Source: Euptelea pleiosperma (lineage: Eukaryota; Streptophyta; Magnoliopsida; Ranunculales; Eupteleaceae). Taken from it: DNA of 64,000 bases. Positions 20,506 to 35,000 of the stretch are shown here, piece after piece; positions within the stretch are counted from its first letter, which is position 1, and every line of letters begins with the position of its first letter. The position numbers and the translations under genes were made by a program. The notes under the pieces were generated by a model. The model had not been told where the DNA came from, made no database searches, and worked only from the letters and a program-made list of their open reading frames with translations. The stretch is taken from contig CM068545.1 in NCBI GenBank assembly GCA_035048495.1, positions 44,138,450-44,202,449 of the forward strand, in the 5' to 3' direction.

Positions 20506-23500
20506 CCATTACTATTGTTTCTACACATTTGAAGTGTTTGAAAAAGATTCGGGACAGTCGCAACAATTTTGCTCCATCCGTGCGTCAATGTCTCTATTTG
20601 GACTCAGTTTGTGTGTTACATTCCGAAGCCTATAACTAGTGACTTTTTCGCAACCGGACCCTGTAATTTGACTCAAACTCTTCCATTACTATTGTTTCAA
20701 CACATTTGAAGTGTATGAACAAGATTTGGGACAGTCGAAAGAAGTTTGCTCCATCCGTTCGTCAATGTCTCTAATTGGACACAATTTGTGTGTTACATTC
20801 CTAAGCCTATAATTACTTACTTTTTCGCAATCGGAATCCGTAATTTGACTCAATATCTTCTATTACAATTGTTTTAACGCATTTGATGTGTTGGAACAAG
20901 ATTCGGGACTGTCGGAACAAGTTTACCCCATTCGTGCGTAAATGACTCCAATTGCACTCAGTTTGTGCGTTACATTCCCAAGCTTATAACTAGTGACTTT
21001 TGCACAACTGGACCTCATAATTTGACTCAATATGTTCCATTACAATTGTTTTAACACATTTGAACTGTTGAAAAAAGATTCGGGACAGTCGGAACAAGTT
21101 TGCTCCATTCGTTCGTCAATGTCTCTAATTGGACTCAATTTGTGTGTTACATTCCTAAGCCTATAATTACTTACTTTTTCGCAATCGGAATCTGTAATTT
21201 GACTCAATATCTTCTATTACAATTGTTTTAACGCATTTGATGTGTTGGAACAAGATTAGGGACTGTCGGAACAAGTTTACGCCATTCGTGCGTAAATGAC
21301 TCCAATTGCACTCAGTTTGTGCGTTACATTCCCAAGCTTATAACTAGTGACTTTTGCACAACCGGACCTCGTAATTTGACACCATATCTTCCATTACAAT
21401 TGTTTTAACACATTTGACCTGTTGAAAAAAGATTCGGGACAGTCGGAACAAGTTTGCTCCATTCGTTCGTCAATGTCTCTAATCGGACTCAGTTTGGGTG
21501 TTACATTTCTAAGCCTATAATTACTGACTTTTTCGTAACCGGACTTCGTATTTTGGCTTAATATCTTGTATTACAATTGTTTTAACACATTTGAAGTGTT
21601 GAACAAGATTCGGGACTGTCGGAACAGGTTTACCGCATTCGTGCGTCAATGACCCTAATTGGACTCAGTTTGTGCGTTACATTCCCAAGCTTATAACTAG
21701 TTTCATTTTCACAACCGGACCTCGTAATTTGACTCAATATCTTCTATTACAATTGTTTTAACACATTTGAAGACTTGGAACAAGATTCGGGATAGTCGGA
21801 ACAAGTTTGCTCCGTTCGTGCGTCAATGGCTATAATTGGACTCAGTTTGTGCGTTACACTCCTAAGCTTATAACAAGTGACTTTTTCGCAACCGGATCTC
21901 GTAATTTGACTCAATCTGTTCCATTGCAATTGTTTCAACACATTTAAAGTCTTGGAACAAGATTCGGGACAATCGAAACAAGTTTGCTCCATCCGTGCGT
22001 CAATGTCTCTAATTGGACTCAGTTTGTTTGTTACATTCCGAAGCCTATAACTAGTGACTTTTGTGCAACCAGACATGGTAATTTGACTCAAACTCTTCCA
22101 TTACTATTGTTTCAACACATTTGAAGTGTTTGAGAAAGATTCGGGACAGTCGCAACAATTTTGCTCCATCCGTGCGTCAATGTCTCTATTTGGACTCAGT
22201 TTGTGTGTTACATTCCGAAGCCTATAACTAGTGACTTTTTCGCAACCGGACCCTGTAATTTGACTCAAACTCTTCCATTACTATTGTTTCAACACATTTG
22301 AAGTGTATGAACAAGATTTGGGACAGTCGAAAGAAGTTTGCTCCATCCGTTCGTCAATGTCTCTAATTGGACTCAATTTGTGTGTTACATTCCTAAGCCT
22401 ATAATTACTTACTTTTTCGCAATCGGAATCCGTAATTTGACTCAATATCTTCTATCACAATTGTTTTAACGCATTTGATGTGTTGGAACAAGATTCGGGA
22501 CTGTCGGAACAAGTTTACCCCATTCGTGCGTAAATGACTCCAATTGCACTCAGTTTGTGCGTTACATTCCCAAGCTTATAACTAGTGACTTTTGCACAAC
22601 CGGACCTCATAATTTGACTCAATATGTTCCATTACAATTGTTTTAACACATTTAAACTGTTGAAAAAAGATTCGGGACAGTCGGAACAAGTTTGCTCCGT
22701 TCGTTCGTCAATGTCTCTAATTGGACTCAATTTGTGTGTTACATTCCTAAGCCTATAATTACTTACTTTTTCGCAATCGAAATCTGTAATTTGACTCAAT
22801 ATCTTCTATTACAATTGTTTTAACGCATTTGATGTGTTGGAACAAGATTAGGGACTGTCGGAACAAGTTTACGCCATTCGTGCGTAAATGACCCCAATTG
22901 CACTCAGTTTGTGCGTTACATTCCCAAGCTTATAACTAGTGACTTTTGCACAACCGGACCTCGTAATTTGACTCCATATCTTCCATTACAATTGTTTTAA
23001 CACATTTGAACTGTTGAAAAAAGATTCGGGACAGTCGGAACAAGTTTGCTCCATTCGTTCGTCAATGTCTCTATTCGGACTCAGTTTGGGTGTTACATTT
23101 CTAAGCCTATAATTACTGACTTTTTCGTAACCAGACTTCGTATTTTGGCTCAATATCTTGTATTACAATTGTTTTAACACATTGGAAGTGTTGAACAAGA
23201 TTCGGGACTGTCGGAACAAGTTTGCCCCATTCGTGCGTCAATGACTCTAATTGGACTCAGTTTGTGCGTTACATTCCTTAGCTTATAACTAGTGACTTTT
23301 CACAATCGGACCTCGTAATTTGACTCAATATCTTCTATTACAATTGTTTTAACACATTTGAAGACTTGGAACAAGATTCGGGACAGTCGGAACAAGTTTG
23401 CTCCGTTCGTGCGTCAATGACTATAATTGGACTCAGTTTGTGCGTTACACTCCTAAGCTTATAACAAGTGACTTTTTCGCAACCGGATCTCGTAATTTGA

Positions 23501-25253
23501 CTCAATCTGTTCCATTGCAATTGTTTCAACACATTTAAAGTCTTGGAACAAGATTCGGGACAATCGAAACAAGTTTGCTCCATCCGTGCGTCAATGTCTC
23601 TAATTGGACTCAGTTTGTTTGTTACATTCCGAAGCCTATAACTAGTGACTTTTGTGCAACCAGACATGGTAATTTGACTCAAACTCTTCCATTACTATTG
23701 TTTCAACACATTTGAAGTGTTTGAGAAAGATTCGGGACAGTCGCAACAATTTTGCTCCATCCGTGCGTCAATGTCTCTATTTGGACTCAGTTTGTGTGTT
23801 ACATTCCGAAGCCTATAACTAGTGACTTTTTCGCAACCGAACCCTGTAATTTGACTCAAACTCTTCCATTACTATTGTTTCAACACATTTGAAGTGTATG
23901 AACAAGATTTGGGACAGTCGAAAGAAGTTTGCTCCATCCGTTCGTCAATGTCTCTAATTGGACTCAATTTGTGTTTTACATTCCTAAGCCTATAATTACT
24001 TACTTTTTCGCAATCGGAATCCGTAATTTGACTCAATATCTTCTATTACAATTGTTTTAACGCATTTGATGTGTTGGAACAAGATTCGGGACTGTCGGAA
24101 CAAGTTTACCCCATTCGTGCGTAAATGACTCCAATTGCACTCAGTTTGTGCGTTACATTCCCAAGCTTATAACTAGTGACTTTTGCACAACCGGACCTCA
24201 TAATTTGACTCAATATGTTCCATTACAATTGTTTTAACACATTTAAACTGTTGAAAAAAGATTCGGGACAGTCGGAACAAGTTTGCTCCGTTCGTTCGTC
24301 AATGTCTCTAATTGGACTCAATTTGTGTGTTACATTCCTAAGCCTATAATTACTTACTTTTTCGCAATCGGAATCTGTAATTTGACTCAATATCTTCTAT
24401 TACAATTGTTTTAACGCATTTGATGTGTTGGAACAAGATTAGGGACTGTCGGAACAAGTTTACGCCATTCGTGCGTAAATGACTCCAATTGCACTCAGTT
24501 TGTGCGTTACATTCCCAAGCTTATAACTAGTGACTTTTGCACAACCGGACCTCGTAATTTGACTCCATATCTTCCATTACAATTGTTTTAACACATTTGT
24601 ACTGTTGAAAAAAGATTCGGGACAGTCGGAACAAGTTTGCTCCATTCGTTCGTCAATGTCTCTATTCGGACTCAGTTTGGGTGTTACATTTCTAAGCCTA
24701 TAATTACTGACTTTTTCGTAACCAGACTTCGTATTTTGGCTCAATATCTTGTATTACAATTGTTTTAACACATTTGAAGTGTTGAACAAGATTCGGGACT
24801 GTCGGAACAAGTTTGCCCCATTCGTGCGTCAATGACTCTAATTGGACTCAGTTTGTGCGTTACATTCCTTAGCTTATAACTAGTGACTTTTTCACAACCG
24901 GACCTCGTAATTTGACTCAACATCTTCTATTACAATTGTTTTAACACATTTGAAGACTTGGAACAAGATTCGGGACAGTCGGAACAAGTTTGCTCCGTTC
25001 GTGCGTTAATGGCTATAATTGGACTCAGTTTGTGCGTTACACTCCTAAGCTTATAACAAGTGACTTTTTCGCAACCGGATCTCGTAATTTGACTCAATCT
25101 GTTCCATTGCAATTGTTTCAACACATTTAAAGTCTTGGAACAAGATTCGGGACAATCGAAACAAGTTTGCTCCATCCGTGCGTCAATGTCTCTAATTGGA
25201 CTCAGTTTGTTTGTTACATTCTGAAGCCTATAACTAGTGACTTTTGTGCAACC
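20506..25253 (+). repeat. Local 1,591-bp (9-monomer) higher-order repeat, about three copies
   Basis: The sequence starting near 20506 recurs at about 22097 and 23688. Private variants shared by copies include TTTACGCCATTCG near 21273, 22868 and 24461, and CCAGACATGG near 22069 and 23660. The join at 20505-20511 switches from monomer type 4 (TCAATCTCTTCC) to type 6 (ATTACTATTG), which skips the truncated monomer; the repeat ends near 25253, where the third copy returns to CCGGACCTCG. Confidence 0.85.
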
Positions 25254-28200
25254 GGACCTCGTAATTTGACTCAAACTCTTCTATTACTAATGTTTCAACA
25301 CATTTGCACTGTTTGAAAAAGATTCGGGACAGTCGAAACAATTTTGCTCCATCCGTGCGTCAATGTCGCTAATTGGACTCAGTTTGTGTGTTACATTCCG
25401 AAGCCTATAACTAGTGACTTTTTCGCAACCAGACCCCGTAATTTGACTCAAACTCTTCCATTACTATTATTTCAACACATTTGAAGTGTTGGAACAAGAT
25501 TTAGGACAGTCGGAAGAAGTTTGCTCCATCCGTTCGTCAACGTCTTTAATTGGACTCAATTTGTTTGTTACATTCCTAAGCCTATAATTACTTACTTTTT
25601 CGCAATCGGACTTCGTAATTTGACTCAATATCTTCTATTACAATTGTTTCAACACATTTGAAGTGTTGGAACAAGATTCGGGACTGTCGGAACAGGTTTA
25701 CCGCATTCGTGCGTCAATGACCCTAATTGGACTCAGTTTGCGCGTTACATTCCCAAGCTTATAACTAGTTTCATTTGCACAATCAGATCTCGTAATTTGA
25801 CTTAGTATCTTCCATTACAATTGTTTCAACACATTTGAACTGTTGAAAAAAGATTCGGGACAGTCGGAACAAGTTTGCTCCATTCGTTCGTCAATGTCTC
25901 TAATTGGACTCAGTTTGGGTGTTACATTCCTAAGCCTATAATTACTGAATTTTTCGTATCCGGACTTCGTATTTTGGCTCAATATCTTGTATTACAATTT
26001 TTTTAACACATTTGAAGTGTTGAACAAGATTCGGGACTGTCGGAACAAGTTTGCCCCATTCGTGCGTCAATGACTCTAATTGGACTCAGTTTGTGCGTTA
26101 CATTCCTTAGCTTATAACTAGTGACTTTTTCACAACCGGACCTCGTAATTTGACTCAATCTCTTCCATTGCAATTGTTTCAACACATTTGAAGTGTTGGA
26201 ACAAGATTCGGGACAATCGGAACAAGTTTGTTATAGACTTTTGCGCAACCGGACTTCATAATTTGACTCGATATATTTTATTATAATTGTTTTAACGTAT
26301 TTGAAGTGTTGAAACAAGAATCGGGATAGTTGAAACAAGTTTGTTCCATCCGTGCGTCAATGACTCTAATTGGACTCAGTTTGGTTGTTACATTCCGAAG
26401 CCTATAACTAGTGACTTTTGTGCAACCGGACATCGTAATTTGACTCAAACTCTTCCATTACTATTGTTTCAACACATTTGAAGTATTTGTGAAAGATTCG
26501 GGACAGTCGCAACAATTTTGCTCCATCCGTGCGTCAATGTCTCTATTTGGACTCAGTTTGTGTGTTACATTCCGAAGCCTATAACTAGTGACTTTTTCGC
26601 AACCGGACCCTATAATTTGACTCAAACTCTTCCATTACTATTGTTTCAACACATTTGAAGTGTATGAACAAGATTTGGGACAGTGGAAAGAAGTTTGCTC
26701 CATCCGTTCGTCAATGTCTCTAATTGGACTCAATTTGTGTGTTACATTCCTAAGCCTATAATTACTTACTTTTTCGTAATCGGAATCTGTAATTTGACTC
26801 AATATCTTCTATTACAATTGTTTTAACGCAGTTGATGTGTTGGAACAGGATTAGGGACTGTGGGAACAAGTTTACCCCATTCGTGCGTAACTGACTCCAA
26901 TTGCACTCAGTTTGTGCGTTACATTCCCAAGCTTATAACTAGTGACTTTTGCACAACCGGACCTCGTAATTTGACTCAATATCTTCCATTACAATTGTTT
27001 TAACACATTTGACCTGTTGAAAAAAGATTCGGGACAGTCGGAACAAGTTTGCTCCATTCGTTCGTCAATGTCTCTAATTGGACTCAGTTTGGGTGTTACA
27101 TTCCTAAGCCTATAATTATTGACTTTTTCGTATCCGGACTTCGTATTTTGGCTCAATATCTTCTATTAGAATTGTTTTAACACATTTGAAGTATTGAACA
27201 AGATTCGGGACTGTCGGAACAAGTTTGCCCCATTCGTGCGTCAATGACTCTAATTGGACTCAGTTTGTGCGTTACATTCCTTAGCTTATAACTAGTGACT
27301 TTTTCACAACCGGACCTCGTAATTTGACTCAATATCATCTATTACAATTGTTTTAACACATTTGAAGACTTGGAACAAGATTCGGGACAGTCGGAACAAG
27401 TTTGCTCCGTTCGTGCGTCAATGGCTATAATTGGACTCAGTTTGTGCGTTACAGTCCTAAACTTATAACAAGTGACTTTTTCGCAACCGGATCTTGTAAT
27501 TTGACTCAATCTGTTCCATTGCAATTGTTTCAACACATTTAAAGTCTTGGAACAAGATTCGGGACAATCGAAACAAGTTTGCTCCATCCGTGCGTCAATG
27601 TCTCTAATTGGACTCAGTTTGTTTGTTACATTCCGAAGCCTATAACTAGTGACTTTTGTGCAACCAGACATCGTAATTTGACTCAATATCTTCTATTATA
27701 ATTGTTTTAACACATTTGAAGTGTTGGAACAAGAATCGGGATAGTTGAAACAAGTTTGTTCCATCCGTGCGTCAATGACTCTAATTGGACTCAGTTTGGT
27801 TGTTACATTCCGAAGCCTATAACTAGTGACTTTTGTGCAACCGGACATCGTAATTTGACTCAAACTCTTCCATTGCTATTGTTTCAACACATTTGAAGTG
27901 TTTGAGAAAGATTCGGGACAGTCGCAACAGATTTGCTCCATCCGTGCGTCAATGTCTCTATTTGGACACAGTTTGTGTGTTACATTCCGAAGCCTATAAC
28001 TAGTGACTTTTTCGCAACCGGACCCTGTAATTTGACTCAAACTCTTCCATTACTATTGTTTCAACACATTTGAAGTGTATGAACAAGATTTCGGACAGTC
28101 GAAAGAAGTTTGCTCCATCCGTTCGTCAATGTCTCTAATTGGACTCAATTTGTGTGTTACATTCCTAAGCCTATAATTACTTACTTTTTCGCAATCGGAA

Positions 28201-29040
28201 TCCGTAATTTGACTCAATATCTTCTATTACAATTGTTTTAACGCATTTGATGTGTTGGAACAACATTCAGGACTGTCGGAACAAGTTTGCTCCATTCGTT
28301 CGTCAATGTCTCTAATTGGACTCAGATTGGGTGTTACATTCCTAAGCCTATAATTACTGACTTTTTCGCAACCTGACTTCGTAATTTCACTCAATATCTT
28401 CTATTAGAATTGTTTTAACACATTTGAAGTGTTAGAACAAGATTCGGGACTAGAGGAACAAGTTTGTCCCATTCGTGCATCAATGACTCTAATTGGACTC
28501 AGTTTGTGCGTCACATTCCAAAGCTTATAACTAGTGAGTTTTGCACAACCGGACCTCGTAATTTGACTCAATCTCTTCCATTGCAATTGTTTCAACACAT
28601 TTGAAGTGTTGGAACAAGATTCGGGACAATCGGAACAAGTTTGTTATAGACTTTTTCGCAACCGGACTTCGTAATTTGACTCGATATATTTTATTATAAT
28701 TGTTTTAACGCATTTGAAGTGTTCAAACAAGAATCGGGATAGTTGAAACAAGTTTGTTCCATCCGTGCGTCAATGACTCTAATTGGACTCAGTTTGGTTG
28801 TTACATTCCGAAGCCTATAACTAGTGACTTTTGTGCAACCGGACATCGTAATTTGACTCAAACTCTTCCATTACTATTGTTTCAACACATTTGAAGTGTT
28901 TGAGAAAGATTCGGGACAGTCGCAACAATTTTGCTCCATCCGTGCGTCAATGTCTCTATTTGGACTCAGTTTGTGTGTTACATTCCGAAGCCTATAACTA
29001 GTGACTTTTTCGCAATCGGACCCTATAATTTGACTCAAAC
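25254..29040 (+). repeat. Satellite with 2,412-bp spacing, haplotype b
   Basis: Diagnostic monomer 11/12 segments recur 24930 to 27342 to 29755, that is at 2,412-2,413 bp. Both truncated monomers here (near 26232 and 28642) are of the GTTATAGAC version with CTCGATATATTTTATTA, so the block belongs to a haplotype different from block 1. Confidence 0.8.
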
Positions 29041-32000
29041 TCTTCCATTACTATTGTTTCAACACATTTGAAGTGTATGAACAAGATTTGGGACAGTCGA
29101 AAGAAGTTTGCTCCATCCGTTCGTCAATGTCTCTAATTGGACTCAATTTGTGTGTTACATTCCTAAGCCTATAATTACTTACTTTTTCGCAATCGGAATC
29201 TGTAATTTGACTCAATATCTTCTATTACAATTGTTTTAACGCATTTGATGTGTTGGAACAAGATTAGGGGCTGTCGGAACAAGTTTACCCCATTCGTGCG
29301 TAAATGACTCCAATTGCACTCAGTTTGTGCGTTACATTCCCAAGCTTATAACTAGTGACTTTTGCACAACCGGACCTCGTAATTTGACTCAATATCTTCC
29401 ATTACAATTGTTTTAACACATTTGAACTGTTGAAAAAAGATTCGGGACAGTCGGAACAAGTTTGCTCCATTCGTTCGTCAATGTCTCTAATTGGACTCAG
29501 TTTGGGTGTTACATTCCTAAGCCTATAATTACTGACTTTTTCGTATCCGGACTTCGTATTTTGGCTCAATATCTTCTATTAGAATTGTTTTAACACATTT
29601 GAAGTATTGAACAAGATTCGGGACTGTCGGAACAAGTTTGCCCCATTCGTGCGTCAATGACTCTAATTGGACTCAGTTTGTGCGTTACATTCCTTAGCTT
29701 ATAACTAGTGACTTTTTCACAACCGGACCTCGTAATTTGACTCAATATCTTCTATTACAATTGTTTTAATACATTTGAAGACTTGGAACAAGATTCGGGA
29801 CAGTCGGAACAAGTTTGCTCCGTTCGTGCGTCAATGGCTATAATTGGACTCAGTTTGTGCGTTACAGTCCTAAACTTATAACAAGTGACTTTTTCGCAAC
29901 CGGATCTTGTAATTTGACTCAATCTGTTCCATTGCAATTGTTTCAACACATTTAAAGTCTTGGAACAAGATTCGGGACAATCGAAACAAGTTTGCTCCAT
30001 CCGTGCGTCAATGTCTCTAATTGGACTCAGTTTGTTTGTTACATTCCGAAGCCTATAACTAGTGACTTTTGTGCAACCAGACATCGTAATTTGACTCAAA
30101 CTCTTCCATTAGTATTGTTTCAACACATTTGAAGTGTTTGAGAAAGATTCGGGACAGTCGCAACAATTTTGCTCCATCCGTGCGTCAATGTCTCTATTTG
30201 GACTCAGTTTGTGTGTTACATTCCGAAGCCTATAACTAGTGACTTTTTCGCAACCGGACCCTGTAATTTGACTCAAAATCTTCCATTACTATTTTTTCAA
30301 CACATTATAAGTGTATGAACAAGATTTGGGATAGTCGAAAGAAGTTTGCTCCATCCGTTCGTCAATGTCTCTAATTAGACTCTATTTGTGTGTTACATTC
30401 CTAAGCCTATAATTACTTACTTTTTCGCAATCGGAATCTGTAATTTGACTCAATATCTTCTATTACAATTGTTTTAACGCATTTGATGTGTTGGAAGAAG
30501 ATTCGGGACTGTCGGAACAAGTTTACCCCATTCGTGCGTAAATGACTCCAATTGCACTCAGTTTGTGCGTTACATTCCCAAGCTTATAACTAGTGACTTT
30601 TGCACAACCGGACCTCATAATTTGACTCAATATGTTCCATTACAATTGTTTTAAGACATTTGAACTGTTGAAAAAAGATTCGGGACAGTCGGAACAAGTT
30701 TGCTCCGTTCGTGCGTCAATGGCTATAATTGGACTCAGTTTGTGCGTTACAGTCCTAAGCTTATAACAGGTGACTTTTTCGCAACCGGATCTCGTAATTT
30801 GACTCAATCTGTTCCATTGCAATTGTTTCAACACATTTAAAGTCTTGGAACAAGATTCGGGACAATCGAAACAAGTTTGCTCTATCCCTTCGCCAATGTC
30901 TCTAATTGGACTCAGTTTGTTTGTTACATTCCGAAGCCTATAACTAGTGACTTTTGTGCAACCGGACATCGTAATTTGACTCAAACTCTTCCATTGCTAT
31001 TGTTTCAACACATTTGAAGTGTTTGAGAAAGATTCGGGACAGTCGCAACAGTTTTGCTCCATCCGTGCGTCAATGTCTCTATTTGGACACAGTTTGTGTG
31101 TTACATTCCTAAGCCTATAACTAGTGACTTTTTCGCAACCGGACCCTGTAATTTGACTCAAACTCTTCCATTACTATTGTTTCAACACATTTGAAGTGTA
31201 TGAACAAGATTTGGGACAGTCGAAAGAAGTTTGCTCCATCCGTTCGTCAATGTCTCTAATTGGACTCAATTTGTGTGTTACATTCCTAAGCCTATAATTA
31301 CTTACTTTTTCGCAATCGGAATCCGTAATTTGACTCAATATCTTCTATTACAATTGTTTTAACGCATTTGATGTGTTGGAACAACATTCAGGACTGTCGG
31401 AACAAGTTTGCTCCATTCGTTCGTCAATGTCTCTAATTGGACTCAGATTGGGTGTTACATTCCTAAGCCTATAATTACTGACTTTTTCGCAACCAGACTT
31501 CGTAATTTCACTCAATATCTTCTATTAGAATTGTTTTAACACATTTGAAGTGTTAGAACAAGATTCGGGACTAGAGGAACAAGTTTGTCCCATTCGTGCA
31601 TCAATGACTCTAATTGGACTCAGTTTGTGCGTCACATTCCAAAGCTTATAACTAGTGAGTTTTGCACAACCGGACCTCGTAATTTGACTCAATCTCTTCC
31701 ATTGCAATTGTTTCAACACATTTGAAGTGTTGGAACAAGATTCGGGACAATCGGAACAAGTTTGTTATAGACTTTTTCGCAACCGGACTTCGTAATTTGA
31801 CTCGATATATTTTATTATAATTGTTTTAACGCATTTGAAGTGTTCAAACAAGAATCGGGATAGTTGAAACAAGTTTGTTCCATCCGTGCGTCAATGACTC
31901 TAATTGGACTCAGTTTGGTTGTTACATTCCGAAGCCTATAACTAGTGACTTTTGTGCAACCGGACATCGTAATTTGACTCAAACTCTTCCATTACTATTG

Positions 32001-35000
32001 TTTCAACACATTTGAAGTGTTTGAGAAAGATTCGGGACAGTCGCAACAATTTTGCTCCATCCGTGCGTCAATGTCTCTATTTGGACTCAGTTTGTGTGTT
32101 ACATTCCGAAGCCTATAACTAGTGACTTTTTCGCAACCGGACCCTATAATTTGACTCAAACTCTTCCATTACTATTGTTTCAACACATTTGAAGTGTATG
32201 AACAAGATTTGGGACAGTCGAAAGAAGTTTGCTCCATCCGTTCGTCAATGTCTCTAATTGGACTCAATTTGTGTGTTACATTCCTAAGCCTATAATTACT
32301 TACTTTTTCGCAATCGGAATCTGCAATTTGACTCAATATCTTCTATTACAATTGTTTTAACCCATTTGATGTGTTGGAACAAGATTAGGGACTGTCGGAA
32401 CAAGTTTACCCCATTCGTGCGTAAATGACTCCAATTGCACTCAGTTTGTGCGTTACATTCCCAAGCTGGACTTTTGCACAACCGGACCTCGTAATTTGAC
32501 TCAATATCTTCCATTACAATTGTTTTAACACATTTGAACTGTTGAAAAAAGATTCGGGACAGTCGGAACAAGTTTGCTCCATTCGTTCGTCAATGTCTCT
32601 AATTGGACTCAGTTAGGGTGTTACATTTCTAAGCCTATAATTACTGACTTTTTCGTAACCGGACTTCGTATTTTGGCTCAATATCTTGTATTAGAATTGT
32701 TTTAACACATTTGAAGTATTGAACAAGATTCGGGACTGTCGGAACAAGTTTGTCCCATTCGTGCGTCAATGACTCTAATTGGACTCAGTTTGTGCGTTAC
32801 ATTCCTTAGCTTATAACTAGTGACTTTTTCACAACCGGACCTCGTAATTTGACTCAACATCTTCTATTACAATTGTTTTAACACATTTGAAGACTTGGAA
32901 CAAGATTCGGGACAGTCGGAACAAGTTTGCTCCGTTCGTGCGTCAATGACTATAATTGGACTCAGTTTGTGCGTTACACTCCTAAGCTTATAACAAGTGA
33001 CTTTTTCGCAACCGGATCTCGTAATTTGACTCAATCTGTTCCATTGCAATTGTTTCAACACATTTAAAGTCTTGGAACAAGATTCGGGACAATCAAAACA
33101 AGTTTGCTCCATCCGTGCGTCAATGTCTCTAATTGGACTCAGTTTGTTTGTTACATTCCGAAGCCTATAACTAGTGACTTTTGTGCAACCGGACCTCGTA
33201 ATTTGACTCGAACTCTTCTATTACTAATGTTTCAACACATTTGCAGTGTTTGAAAAAGATTCGGGACAGTCGAAACAATTTTGCTCCATCCGTGCGTCAA
33301 TGTCGCTAATTGGACTCAGTTTGTGTGTTTCATTCCGAAGCCTATAACTAGTGACTTTTTCGCAACCGGACCCCGTAATTTGACTCAAACTCTTCCATTA
33401 CTATTATTTCAACACATTTGAAGTGTTGGAACAAGATTTAGGACAGTCGGAAGAAGTTTGCTCCATCCGTTTGTCAACGTCTTTAATTGGACTCAATTTG
33501 TTTGTTACATTCCTAAGCCTATAATTACTTACTTTTTCGCAATCGGACTTCGTAATTTGACTCAATATCTTCTATTACAATTGTTTCAACACATTTGAAG
33601 TGTTGGAACAAGATTCGGGACTGTCGGAACAGGTTTACCGCATTCGTGCGTCAATGACCCTAATTGGACTCAGTTTGCGCGTTACATTCCCAAGCTTATA
33701 ACTAGTTTCATTTGCACAACCGGATCTCGTAATTTGACTTAGTATCTTCCATTACAATTGTTTCAACACATTTGAACTGTTGAAAAATGATTCGGTACAG
33801 TCGGAACAAGTTTGCTCCATTCGTTCGTCAATGTCTCTAATTGGACTCAGATTGGGTGTTACATTCCTAAGCCTATAATTATTGACTTTTTCGCAACCAG
33901 ACTTCATAATTTCACTCAATATCTTCTATTAGAATTGTTTTAACACATTTGAAGTGTTAGAACAAGATTCGGGACTATATGAACAAGTTTGTCCCATTCG
34001 TGCATCAATGACTCTAATTGGACTCAGTTTGTGCGTCACATTCTAAAGCTTATAACTAGTGAGTTTTGCACAACCGGACCTCGTAATTTGACTCAATCTC
34101 TTCCATTGTAATTGTTTCAACACATTTGAAGTGTTGGAACAAGATTCGGGACAATCGGAACAAGTTTGTTATTGACTTTTTCACAACCGGACTTCGTAAT
34201 TTGACTAAATATCTTCTATTATAATTGTTTTAACACATTTGAAGTGTTGGAACAAGAATCGGGATAGTTGAAACAAGTTTGTTCCATCCGTGCGTCAATG
34301 ACTCTAATTGGACTCAGTTTGGTTGTTACATTCCGAAGCCTATAACTAGTGACTTTTGTGCAACCGGACATCGTAATTTGACTCAAACTCTTCCATTACT
34401 ATTGTTTCAACACATTTGAAGTGTTTGAGAAAGATTCGGGACAGTCGCAACAATTTTGCTCCATCCGTGCGTCAATGTCTCTATTTGGACTCAGTTTGTG
34501 TGTTACATTCCGAAGCCTATAACTAGTGACTTTTTCGCAACCGGACCCTGTAATTTGACTCAAACTCTTCCATTACTATTGTTTCAACACATTTGAAGTG
34601 TATGAACAAGATTTGGGACAGTCGAAAGAAGTTTGCTCCATCCGTTCGTCAATGTCTCTAATTGGACTTAATTTGTGTGTTACATTCCTAAGCCTATAAT
34701 TACTTACTTTTTCGCAATCGGAATCTGTAATTTGACTAAATATCTTCTATTACAATTGTTTTAACGCATTTGATGTGTTGGAACAAGTTTAGGGACTGCC
34801 GGAACAAGTTTACCCCATTCGTGCGTAAATGACTCCAATTGCACTCAGTTTGTGCGTTACATTCCCAAGCTTATAACTAGTGACTTTTGCACAACCGGAC
34901 CTCGTAATTTGACTCAATATCTTCTATTACAATTGTTTTAACACATTTGAACTGTTGAAAAGAGATTCGGGACAGTCGGAACAAGTTTGCTCCATTCGTT

